DNA from: Favolaschia claudopus
Taxonomy: Eukaryota > Basidiomycota > Agaricomycetes > Agaricales > Mycenaceae
Assembly: GCA_037176885.1 (NCBI GenBank)
Contig: JAWWNJ010000021.1
Coordinates: forward strand, 434,001-498,000
DNA length: 64,000 nucleotides
Reading direction: 5' to 3'
Shown here one piece after another: positions 55,490 to 64,000 of the stretch. Under the pieces are notes generated by a model. The model had not been told where the DNA came from. It worked only from the letters and a program-made list of their open reading frames with translations, and did not search any database. The first letter of the stretch is position 1. Every line of letters starts with the position of its first letter. Both the position numbers and the translations under genes were made by a program.

Positions 55490-58044
55490 CCTTGCGCCAC
55501 CCCCACTCGGGGGCTTCATTAAGTAAATTCTACTGACCTATCACTTGAATCAGAACTCGTCTGCGTTTATGGTTCGCATCGATGTGTATGTATTTCCAGC
55601 TGATGCTGAATTATCGCTTGGTGCCTTTACTGACCCGATTGCTTTAGTAGCCTTGGCTCTCGGTGTTGTGATCAGGGTACGTGTCATCGACTCTTGCTCT
55701 TCCTTCATCCATCTTTCGATTCACGTCTTGTATTGATCGCGCTTTTGATTGGTTTTCTTTCCTTTCAATTCAACTCGTATCGTACGGATTTGATTCGATT
55801 CAAACTTCTTACTAATTACCGGTCCGAAATTGAGCTATTGCTTGACCCATTTTTTCTCTTCGAAGCTGTTTCAAAACTAGTGAGTTGTCATTCATTCACT
55901 TCTAACTCGGTATCTGACCTTGTCTTCAAATATCTAGTTCCATGTTTGCTTCAACCCGCTATCTCGGGCTTCTCCGGCAGCCGCTTTTCTTCAATCTCGC
56001 TTCGTTTACCGGCTTCATTGTTCCAACGTTTGTTTGGATGGGGGCAGCGGTACATTCGGTTTCGGCGCCGCAAATCAGTTGCTTACTCAGGCTGCTACGC
56101 AGTTCTCAGCTTCTTCGCATACAGAGTATAATAAGTAGCTTGACCCCCGTAAAACCCCTGCTTGTACCAGGGATTTCCTAGGCGAAATACGCCCCATAAG
56201 CTTAGGTTGTTTATCTCTCCGTTCTTACCTCCCTAATAGTAATACCGAGACCGCAAACAACCGTGCCCAGTCGGCCGTTGCCGCGGCAACTAATGCCGAG
56301 ATCAACGGCAAATGTGTCTGTCACGCGATGTCATGGCGCTTATTTCCCACCACCACCTTGCCACCACCTCCTTCGAGGCTTCGACGCGTCTCTCTCTGTC
56401 CCACTCCCTCTACCTCAACACTAATTCCTCCGTCGAACACGCAGCCACCACCCTTTTTTTTCCGGCAACCGCTACCGTGTTCATCGATTTGACTTGGCTC
56501 TCGCATCACTACTTATTCTGGGTCCAAACTTAGCTGTTAACTCTAAGAATGCTACTTGCATGAACCGACCCTCATTAGATTTCACGTACCGCTCGACGAC
56601 AAGCCTTTCACCATTGGTTTGCCTCCTCGAGAATCGACCGAACGTGCTGGTCGTCTTCGAGTTGTCTTTCCTCCCTCATTCTCACCATGCATCATTCCCC
56701 ACCCTCTCCCACTGGCGGGCTCTCCGTATGGGTTAGGACGTTCTGTATGAGGAAAACCAAAGGTTTGACGAAGAAAGAAAGCATGGTAACTGGTGCGTCG
56801 TTGATCTTCGGCCTGTACATCCCCTCTCCCTCTTGTTTCCCTACACTCCTACGTCGCCTCCATACCCCTCCAGAGTGATTTACCGCTTTCCTTCCTACCG
56901 ACCGCTGATCACTGTTCAATACAACGAGACTTCAGACATCTCACGGACACTTCAGCGCTTTGATTCCTCGTTTCGATCGTGCTGTGTTAACTCTGGTGGC
57001 TTGCACAGTGCGTTATCTCGCCGCTTATCCATCTTTCTTCCTCCTCTATCTCGAGATTCCCGCACCTGCCACGCGGGCGCTGGGACTGGCGCGAGGCCCG
57101 ACCAGCGCATGTCCTGCTAAGACGGAGTTTTTCGTGAGCTGGTCTATTCCTTTTATGAGTTCCATTTCTTATTTCGGTTCGTTACCATCTGACTTTATGT
57201 TCTCTAGCTTGGGTTGCGTTGACTTGAGGTTCACTTTCTTCGGATCCCCACTTCGCGTATTTTCACAGATCTGTGCGTCCACCCTCGTCCCGCCGATTGA
57301 TAACACACCCTTCTAAATAGCTCTTTCCATCTCGATCTTCAATATCGCAATTCTTTCCTTGTTGAAGTTAGACTGTCCGTAAGTTTATTCTCATTCAAGT
57401 CATTGAATGCTCTTTCTGATCCGTACCTTTCAACCAGTCCGTCCCTGGCCTTGATTTCCCTGTAACTACAACCTGCAAGCCAGTATCAACTGTGGACTAC
57501 AGACCGGGTGTCTTCAACTTGGTCAGTCTTGCCTCGATCGACCCCTTTTCTTTGTTTGGTGATACGTTGTGTTCAGTACCCCCCCCGAGTCACCACCTTG
57601 CTCACGCATCAACTCGTAGTCTTTCTGTCCCCAAGCATTGCTAACCCCTCAACTTGTTGCAATTTTCTTCGGACCTGACACACCTTCTTCAGTGGGCTAC
57701 TGCAGGTCAAGTCATTGACTTTACCAACCGCCAGCGTGACTCGTTTTCCCTCATCTATTCTCACCGCCGAGTCACTGCTGGGCGTTTCGCTCCATCTCCC
57801 CATCGTTTGACCCATTAACTCGGTTTTGCAAAGGCTCAGAGCAGCGATAAAGATTGGGCGAGTCGGACCCTCAATCAAGTATCTGTATTGACACCGAAAC
57901 TATGCAGTTTTTTTCAACGCCCACTTTTTTAATCCAAAGCAGAACTACGGTCGCTCACAGTGAGGTACACTCCACTTCCTATTTGCCCACCTCGTTCAAC
58001 ACCGTCCGGCTGATTCTTCTCAATCGAGTGCTGGGGTGAGCCCT
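55490..58044. other. No supportable gene
   Basis: CT-rich plus strand with many ORFs of 60-145 codons and no recognisable domain or consistent splice pattern. It could be decayed element or intergenic DNA. Confidence 0.35.
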
Positions 58045-58305
58045 GAACATTGATTTTTCGATTCTTTTTCGAGGCCGCAGCCGGAGATTCCAGCCTAACT
58101 CAAGCCGAAACATCAGCAGAAGGCGTCTCTGACGAAAAAGATGGCCAGATAACGAAAAATCGACCGAAAAACACAAGTTTTGGCCTGATGTCGGTCGGAA
58201 ATAGAGTAAATCGGGGCCCGATGGACCCAAAATCATAGAGTAAATCAGCCCAGAATCTGGCTGCGAATCCGACCTGCCTAATAGGTAGTGACCGGGGGCC
58301 TATTT
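58045..58305. mobile_element. Possible relative of the MULE-type MITE at 16533
   Basis: It shares AATAGAGTAAATC-type phrases (twice) and ends GTGACCGGGGGCCT, like the right end of 16533-16803. No duplication or left terminus is identified. Confidence 0.35.
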
Positions 58306-59648
58306 CAACCAATTTGGGGACTTTTTGAGTGGACTTTTGACGCGCCTACTGGTGCGATTTGGGTTTGGCATAGGAGTGGTGTTTGATATCCCTCGTATTG
58401 AGGGTTCTGGAGGCTAACAAGATCGAAATTGGTGTATACTGCCAAATTGGGTGGGGTGAAAGTTTATAGTTCCTTCAATTATTTAAATTTTGGAAATCTC
58501 TCTTGGGAAGTTGTTCCTCTGTTGAAAAAGAGTCGTTTTGCCAGAGGAATAAGAATTAGGGCAAAAACTGGGGTCACAGTTAGCGTTGTCACGGAGAGGC
58601 GGTGACTAAGTGACGCGCACCATAGCAGCACCTGAGGCCTTATAATAAATGCGAAAAAAATTATAGCCAAGTGCGAGCCCTTATAATTAATGCCAATTAA
58701 AATCATTATTATAGTCCACTGTACCGCACTATATTAACGCTGCCAAAAAATATTGTGGGAACCAAAGATGTCCCAAATGGGCTGAAAACCATGGTAGTGG
58801 CACCACAAATGGCCTGACAGGTCTCATTGACCTGCTATATAGCTTTGAACGGAAACCGTAGGGCGAAAACCGAAACTCTGATAGCACAGTCAAATTGTGC
58901 AGCGATTGCCTTGGGTATGGGCTCGAATTGAAGCGTTTGAATAGAGCTACAAGGGCCTGCCATGATGGGCCTTATCGAACCGCATCAAGGGACTCAAGTA
59001 CTAGGACACGTTGAATATATACGGTCATCTGCGCCCAGGCACAAGGGCACTGCATCAATTGAATACGTCTCACTGATAGGCCTTCAAAACCACGCATTAC
59101 AGGTCCCTGGTGAGTTTGGCATACGTGCGGAAATGAATTCCCAATCCGTCCAGTTCAGGCCGGGAAAATAGTCAAATGATTTCGCCCACAGCGCGCAGTG
59201 GGAGGGCAAACGTACGGTGGAGCCTCGTGGGAGGTTTATGAGCTATTTCGCAAGAAGAAATTGAGAAAAAGACGAAAGCAATTCGGCTGCAAGGGGCTAA
59301 TGAACAGCCGAGGAGGCATCTCGTTAAAGAACGGTTAATGGTAGGGATAGACCGCGAGCTGAGGCGGGACAAAGCACGGGGGAAAACTTGAAGTAAATGT
59401 CTTGATTCTGCTCAGAGACGATGGCGGCGCGGTCGGGGCAGTGAGGAGGGGGATGGATACACTGGCGAGTGAAAAGAAGAGTTGTTAAGTTGACGGGGAG
59501 TGCGGGAACGGTGAACTAGTCTTGAATTTGGCCTGATTTCGGCTTGTGACGACGACGGCAGCGGGACGACAACAGGAAGGAGATAAGGAGAGGGTGTAGA
59601 TGCGGGTACGGAGGTCTCTTCACCACATACATATTCTCTTCATCTTGA
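58306..59648. other. No supportable gene
   Basis: CCTTATAAT(A/T)AATGC occurs twice near 58640 and 58680. Otherwise only short ORFs. Confidence 0.35.
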
Positions 59649-60230
59649 TTTTTTTTTTTTTTAGTATCCACTTTTATTTCTTGTTGTGCCTACGGCATAT
59701 GGTAGAAATAAGGCTATCTAAATGTATCGTACTGTATCATGGGGGAAATCCAATTCGCTGATATAAACAGACTCGAAGACTTTGCGAGGCGCGAGGTGCG
59801 CCCGCGAAGCGGAAAACTATATCATGCCGAAAAGCTTGACCAAAGCTTGAACTCAAAACAACTGTTAGAGGTGGTATAAGATGAATTAAGCACTAAATAT
59901 CTATTACAGCCCAGCAAAGCGAGTCGCGACGCATGCATCATATCCTCTGTTGCGTCTGATATCAAACACAGCCAAAGTTGATCGTCCCAAATAGGATGGG
60001 ATGCCGGTGAAACCCGAAAAGAGCCATGTGAACCTTGTTGACGGGGATATTTCGAGTAGAAACAACGGTAACAGTGATTTCTAGGTGTATTTGAGCTCTA
60101 GGAACCATATTCCACCCTTCAAAAAATAATCAATTATTTTTTTCTCTGACCCTCCCGGGTCGAACCACCCTCCCTGCCTAGGCCTCGGCTTGACGGGCCG
60201 GCACACCCTTGCAAGTTGGGCCCTGCCGAA
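59649..60230 (-). mobile_element. Second SINE-like copy, diverged
   Basis: The plus strand starts with a T run followed by AGTATCCACTTTTATTTCTT, then GTTGTGCCTACGGCATATGG, as at 15729. A box-B-like GGTTCGACC on the minus strand lies near 60162-60172. The 5' boundary and target duplication are not found, and similarity to the first copy is convincing only for about the first 110 bp. Confidence 0.45.
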
Positions 60231-60291
60231 GGCGGGGTGCTTAAGCTTGTTAAGGCCTTAAGAAGGAACACTGAAAGTCACGGTCTTTCAC

Positions 60292-60402
60292 ACATGCGCT
60301 ATGGTCTTATCATAAGACCATAGCGCATGTATGATAAGACCATAGCGCATGTGTATGTGTCATTAGCGGAAACATAAACCATAAGACTATGTTTCCGCTA
60401 AT
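60292..60402. repeat. Two adjacent hairpins
   Basis: ACATGCGCTATGGTCTTAT, one base, and its perfect complement (60292-60330), followed by a third copy of the arm (60330-60353); then ATTAGCGGAAACATA and its perfect complement (60363-60402). Confidence 0.75.
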
Positions 60403-60419
60403 ACCCCCGAAACCCCAAA

Positions 60420-60561
60420 CTTAACCCATACCCTCACACCGACTATACTACACCTCCATCGAACACTTCCATTGCACCACCAACAACTATATTTATCGCC
60501 TCCGGGCACCGCGTCTTAGTAGATTGTGTACTTGTTGCGATATAAAAATGCAGAAAAAAAA
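60420..60561 (+). mobile_element. LINE 3' end (5'-truncated copy)
   Basis: TTTATCGCCTCCGGGCACCG, then CGTCTTAGTAG, ACTTGTTGCGATATAAAAAT and a run of A. This is the same 3' UTR as the LINE at 20231-22315. Confidence 0.7.
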
Positions 60562-60788
60562 AAACTGAAACTAACGTCCACGTGTCCAAAACTCCCTTGA
60601 CCGGAACCAGGAGTGGGGCTTATGCGCCAAAAGGTCCGATCCTGAGGCGGACGGAAATGGCCGGAAAATTGGCTCTACGTCCGATACGAATGCGTACGAA
60701 ATTGACGGAAAAATGTGCGACGTCCGATAAATGACGCGGACGGAGATGGCCGGTCGCATCTGAGGTCCGATCAGTTGGCGTACACTTT

Positions 60789-60796
60789 TATATAAG
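60789..60796 (+). promoter_or_regulatory. TATA box inside the hAT-like element
   Basis: TATATAAG about 114 bp before the ATG at 60910, followed by a pyrimidine-rich leader with an acceptor-like TTTTTTTCAG at 60882-60891. The layout fits a fungal core promoter, possibly with a leader intron. Confidence 0.5.
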
Positions 60797-60909
60797 AGGT
60801 CGACCATGCACTGATGTGCAGAATAAAAGTATTTGATATCTACTAGAACACGCGAACTACCTTCCGCTCTACCTTCTGTCTTTTTTTCAGACTTTGTAGT
60901 TGCCCCCCC

Positions 60910-61173
60910 ATGTTTTCAGTAAACGACGTGATTCTTTTCTCGCTCGCATCATACAAAATCACTCAACAGTCTCTTCCTACTCCCGAAGGCTACCCCCACA
61001 CGATGGCCACACTTTGTGCTGCCGCTCTTGACGCATTTAACACGATGCACATGAATGCAGCAGCTTTCCAAGCTGCTGTTCGTGCCATTGGGCAGGGCTT
61101 GAAGGACAATAACGCCCGGGAGGATATGGCGGGAGAAGATGCAGAGCTGCCGGAGAGCGAGGAGGCAGCGTAG
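60910..61173 (+). CDS. 87-residue protein encoded inside a hAT-like element
   Basis: Starts MFSVNDVILFSLASYKITQQ, continues PHTMATLCAAALDAFNTMHM, NAAAFQAAVRAIGQGLKDNN and ends in an acidic tail (EDAELPESEEAA). The middle is alanine-rich and amphipathic, compatible with helices; there is no Cys/His finger, signal peptide or transposase motif. A TATA box and a CT-rich leader precede it. I do not recognise it. It could be a captured host exon, an accessory element protein or a chance ORF. No splice site inside is needed to read it. Confidence 0.4.
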   Translation: MFSVNDVILFSLASYKITQQSLPTPEGYPHTMATLCAAALDAFNTMHMNAAAFQAAVRAIGQGLKDNNAREDMAGEDAELPESEEAA

Positions 61174-61406
61174 CATGTCTTACAGTAGAGTATTCACCAT
61201 AATGCTGACGGAAACGTCAATTTTCCCAAGTCCTAGACTTGTGCCGTGCAGAGGTCCGATCTGTTTGGCGGACGAAGAGGAGCAAAATTTGAGCTACCCG
61301 ATCACAATGCGTACGAAAATGGCGCAAAAACAATTGTACGGAAACACCAAAAATGGGAGGTTTCGGATCGGACCTTTCTGAGCATAAGCCCCACTCCTCC
61401 GGAACC

Positions 61407-62700
61407 ATCACCGTCACGACATTTCCCACGACCAAAATTTTGCTGGATGCAAGGCGAGCGTGCGCCTCCTCGCCCTCCAGCAACGGGCCTTCGGCGCCCA
61501 AGGTCACCGGACTCCCCTCCTCATCCTATGCAGAAGTCTCGAAACGATTCCATTACCAAGTCCCCACATTCGTCCCGCGTAATCAAGAAAGGCCGAGCCG
61601 ATGGTCCCGACGCAACACCCGCCACCATCTCCAGCATCACCGCGACCACTATACCAGTCCATCCCACCCCTCGCCACGACCACGCCCCCAACGCAGCGCC
61701 CCCGCGGGCCGCCGTCCCTCAGTCCCACACAACAATTGACAACCTGTCCACCAAGCTCAGAAAGGAAGCAACGGCTTTTCTGGAGACACTCCGTGAATTC
61801 CAACAATGCATACAAGACCATTTCATAGATAACCCTGAGGAGATTCCCCAAGGTGCGAAGGACAACATTGTGGCCCTCCTCCCTATGGTTATCGAGATCA
61901 CTGAAACCATCGAACCTTTGCCAACGCCGTACAAACAGGGCCTCGCTGATGACAGCCTGGAACTCGACGAGGCTCGGAGCTCCTGTTAGCCCACCCAGCC
62001 CCACCACATTTGCACAGGCCGTCAAGGCCGAACTTCCGCGCCCTCATACCTCCAAGCCGAAACGCCCCTCACGTCCCGCTCCCAAACGGAGCCCAACGGC
62101 GTCGCCCAAACCGACGATTCCATCCACTCGGTTGATCATTGACCTGTCCAACACCCGCTGCACGAAAAAACCTCACCCCGATTCACTATGCAGGGCCATC
62201 AACGGCGTTCTGGGTGGTCGGCTAGCGGTTAGCGCCACCTCCATTTCCCAAGTGGCAACCTCGTTCTTCACGCAACTGCGCCGGCTTGCTCAGCCCAGGC
62301 GCTCGCAGCCCACCGCTCGCTACTGTGGAAGACCATCGCTCCACTTCTGGGATGCGACCCCGAGGCTGAACCACCCATCTACCCCGCAGACCCATGGCAT
62401 AAGGTGGTGTTCCACCGAGTGCCAATCTTGGAGGAGGGAGGGCTTCCGGAATCCGCACTCTCGCGACTTTGTGCGCGAGTTGGCGAAGCGCAACCAACTT
62501 CCAGGTGCACAGTATCGAATTGGTAATGTCCGCTTCCTCCACAAGCGGGATAGCATCCCCCAGTCGGAAGTGTCTGTCCGCGTGGACTTCATCGAGGAGG
62601 AGGATGCGCGTCGCTTCTTACGTGACGGCATCTTCCTCTATGGATCACATTGTCGGGCCACCCCGTACAAAGCTCGGGCTTCAAGCGGACGGCTAGGCTC
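61407..62700 (+). pseudogene. LINE ORF1-like region with frameshifts
   Basis: Three frames must be joined. Frame A (to 61989): Pro/Ser-rich, then TIDNLSTKLRKEATAFLETL. Frame B (about 61985-62265): TFAQAVKAELPRP, then STRLIIDLSNTR, RAINGVLGGRLAVSATSIS. Frame C (about 62265-62500): GNLVLHATAPACSAQALAAH, PADPWHKVVFHRVPILEEGG; then frame B again with VSVRVDFIEEEDARRFLRDG and FLYGSHCRATPYK. AQAVKAELP, PWHKVVFHRVP and the DARRFLRDGIFLYG block recall ORF1 (or a gag-like protein) of agaricomycete LINEs. At least two frameshifts make it non-functional. No reverse transcriptase follows. Confidence 0.6.
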
Positions 62701-62763
62701 GATTCCAGCCTGTCTATCGAAGATTTACATTGGGGAGTTTGTGTCGATAGACAGGCTGGTCGA
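62698..62763. repeat. Inverted repeat between LINE relic and helicase gene
   Basis: CGATTCCAGCCTGTCTATCGA and, about 24 bases on, TCGATAGACAGGCTGGTCGA form a stem of about 19 bp. It could be part of the helicase upstream region or an element remnant. Confidence 0.55.
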
Positions 62764-62851
62764 TCTGAGTTTGAATTCCCATGACGCGCGAGATACCCCA
62801 TATGGGATGTTTGTAAGCAGCAATCAATGGCTTCGGTAACATATGTAAATA

Positions 62852-62888
62852 ACGCGTCTCTTGTCTTCTACCGCCGTCTGCGACGCGT
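62852..62888 (+). promoter_or_regulatory. Paired ACGCGT (MCB-like) sites before the helicase
   Basis: ACGCGT at 62852-62857 and 62883-62888, the second about 30 bp before the ATG at 62920. In yeasts this hexamer (MCB) binds MBF and drives G1/S expression of replication and repair genes; relevance here is inference, and the sites may lie within the transcript. Confidence 0.35.
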
Positions 62889-62919
62889 CAGCTCACTCTA
62901 TGCCGCATTTTTCTTGACT

Positions 62920-64000
62920 ATGGACACTCCGGAGGTCCAATTTGACGCTGAGGCCGCTCAATTACTTCAGGAAATTCGGATATCGCCACTAGAAGAGCTA
63001 AAATCACTCGCATCCAGCTTTCTGACTCTCGACGCGCCACTCGTTGAATACCTGGAATCCCTCGTTGATAAACACAAAACTATTGCATTAAAAGCCTGTT
63101 TAATTGTCCAGATAATCTCAAGATACCGAATAATTCCTCGAAAGTTCCAACTCGAAGCCGTTCTCGCACTCGACGAAGGCCGCGATGTAATCCTAGAGTC
63201 TGGCACTGGCTCCGGCAAAACTCTCTGTCTCATCATCCCGAATCTTCTCTACCCCGACACAACGTCTATCACGATTTCTCCCCTTAAAAGACTACAAATT
63301 CTCCAGGTATGAACTTGTCTCGCTTTGGTCAACCTTCTCGGCAGCCTTTTTCTCCTGGCAGGCATCAGAGCTAGAAAGGTGGGGAATACGAACGGTGTGC
63401 ATTAACGAGGATACTCCCAGCGATAAAGCTCTATGGACGGTGCGTCCTTCATATCTTTCTCTGACAATCTCGCTAACAGGGAACAGAAAATCACTAGCGG
63501 CTACTTTCAACATATCATCACCCAACCTGAGCAGCTTCGAATTCACAATGGACATCTTCCTCGCTTGGCGAAGCTTCTGAACGATCGTCATTTTGTTTGC
63601 ACTGTGTCTCGCGTCAACGTTGATGAAGCTCATTTCATTTACACCGCCGGGCTCCCACTTTACGGCGTTCCTGCATTCCGACCTTCCTGGGGAGCTCTCA
63701 ATCTACTCCGGCTACGCCTTGGCAAGGGAACACCACTACTGGCCATGTCAGCTACTTTGCCGCCGCATATCAAATGTGCTGTCGTTCGCAATCTCAACTT
63801 TGATCCCTCCACCATGTTATCGCTCGAGCTCCCAACCAGCCGTCCAAATATAATTTATTCCACGCACCGCATCGTTGGCTCGCTTTCCGAATACCGCAAT
63901 CTCGACTTTCTTGTCTCCGAAACGCCTCGCAAAACACTTGTTTTCCACGATAACACTCAACAATGCTCGGATTCTCGCGCTCATCAGAACAAGCTGCTGT
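62920..64000 (+). CDS. DEAH-box DNA helicase, RecQ-like, partial at right edge
   Basis: Exon 1 (62920-63306, starting MDTPEVQFDAEAAQLLQEIR), intron 55 nt (63307-63361), exon 2 (63362-63439), intron 47 nt (63440-63486), exon 3 open to the edge; both introns are GT-AG and phase 0. Motifs: FQLEAVLALDEGRDVI (Q-motif-like), Walker A ESGTGSGKT (about residue 92-100), VDEAHFI (motif II, about residue 200), MSATLPPH (motif III, about residue 243) and KTLVFHDN (start of domain 2). This is the RecA-like core of a superfamily 2 helicase; the VDEAHFIYTAG...FRPSWGALNLLR arrangement fits RecQ-type genes that are multicopy in agaricomycetes. It would unwind DNA with ATP in the nucleus. An in-frame ATG at 62827 exists, but 62920 is preferred because the extra 31 residues look non-conserved. 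No lesion is seen; about half of the protein lies outside. Confidence 0.85.

Larger units (their letters stand above)
60609..61398 (+). mobile_element. hAT-like element carrying a promoter and an ORF, 790 bp
   Basis: CCGGAACC flanks both sides (60601-60608 and 61399-61406), an 8-bp target duplication. The termini AGGAGTGGGGCTTATGC pair and continue to AAAGGTCCGATC. GGTCCGAT / CGTCCGAT motifs recur at least five times in the subterminal regions, as expected for hAT transposase sites. Inside lie a TATA box (60789-60796) and an 87-codon ORF (60910-61173), unlike the non-coding MITEs elsewhere in the window. Confidence 0.75.

Noticed and set aside
55490..58044. Possible degenerate gag or DIRS-like coding stretch.
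   Set aside because: No zinc knuckle, protease, RT or recombinase motif, and no terminal repeats could be found.

Overview
The window is nuclear DNA of a fungus, most likely an agaricomycete (mushroom-forming basidiomycete). The support is: genes broken by GT-AG introns of only about 46-72 nt; members of protein families that are strongly expanded in agaricomycetes (an SGDGT-motif family, a YWDLTPNDTNP-motif family and an OB-like family); a LINE of the type common in these fungi; and no prokaryotic gene arrangement. I find no rRNA, tRNA, CRISPR array or intact operon.

Only a few units look like host genes: a DEAH-box, probably RecQ-type, helicase entering at the right edge (62920 onward, two introns, no lesion); a small membrane protein near 36.4-36.65 kb with a TATA box; the last exons of an unrecognised gene near 13.0-13.2 kb; and a gene of an expanded fungal family at 34.8-36.0 kb. 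A FAD-dependent monooxygenase (22.87-24.93 kb) is a clear pseudogene with one frameshift and one 345-bp insertion.

Most of the rest is a layered set of transposable elements. By region: 0-3.6 kb, an SGDGT-family gene split by a TA-flanked element; 6.9-10.3 kb, a TA-flanked element, two hAT-like elements almost end to end and a Harbinger-type MITE; 10.6-12.9 kb, a duplicated block that carries a broken OB-like gene and ends in a Helitron-like CTAG; 15.3-18.6 kb, a copia relic lacking its integrase core and invaded by a SINE-like retroposon and a MULE-type MITE; 20.0-22.6 kb, a tandem duplication invaded by a 5'-truncated LINE, itself invaded by a CACTA-like element; 25-34.5 kb, a mosaic of foldback and CAGTG-ended elements, an internal fragment of the first hAT element and a second copy of the OB-like block; 41.7-48.5 kb, a MULE-type MITE, a TA-flanked element and a Harbinger transposase relic with its Myb-like partner; 51.8-55.5 kb, a truncated SGDGT gene, a 377-bp foldback and several MITEs; 59.6-62.7 kb, a second SINE-like copy, a LINE 3' end, a hAT-like element carrying its own TATA box and an 87-codon ORF, and a frameshifted LINE ORF1-like region.

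Several insertions can be placed to the base because conceptual removal of the element plus one target-site copy restores an open frame: SGDGT gene (TA), copia twice (11 bp and 10 bp), LINE (3 bp) and monooxygenase (3 bp). This gives a relative chronology. Between these elements lie long stretches (for example 36.8-39.9, 48.5-51.8 and 55.5-58.0 kb) where I see no supportable gene.
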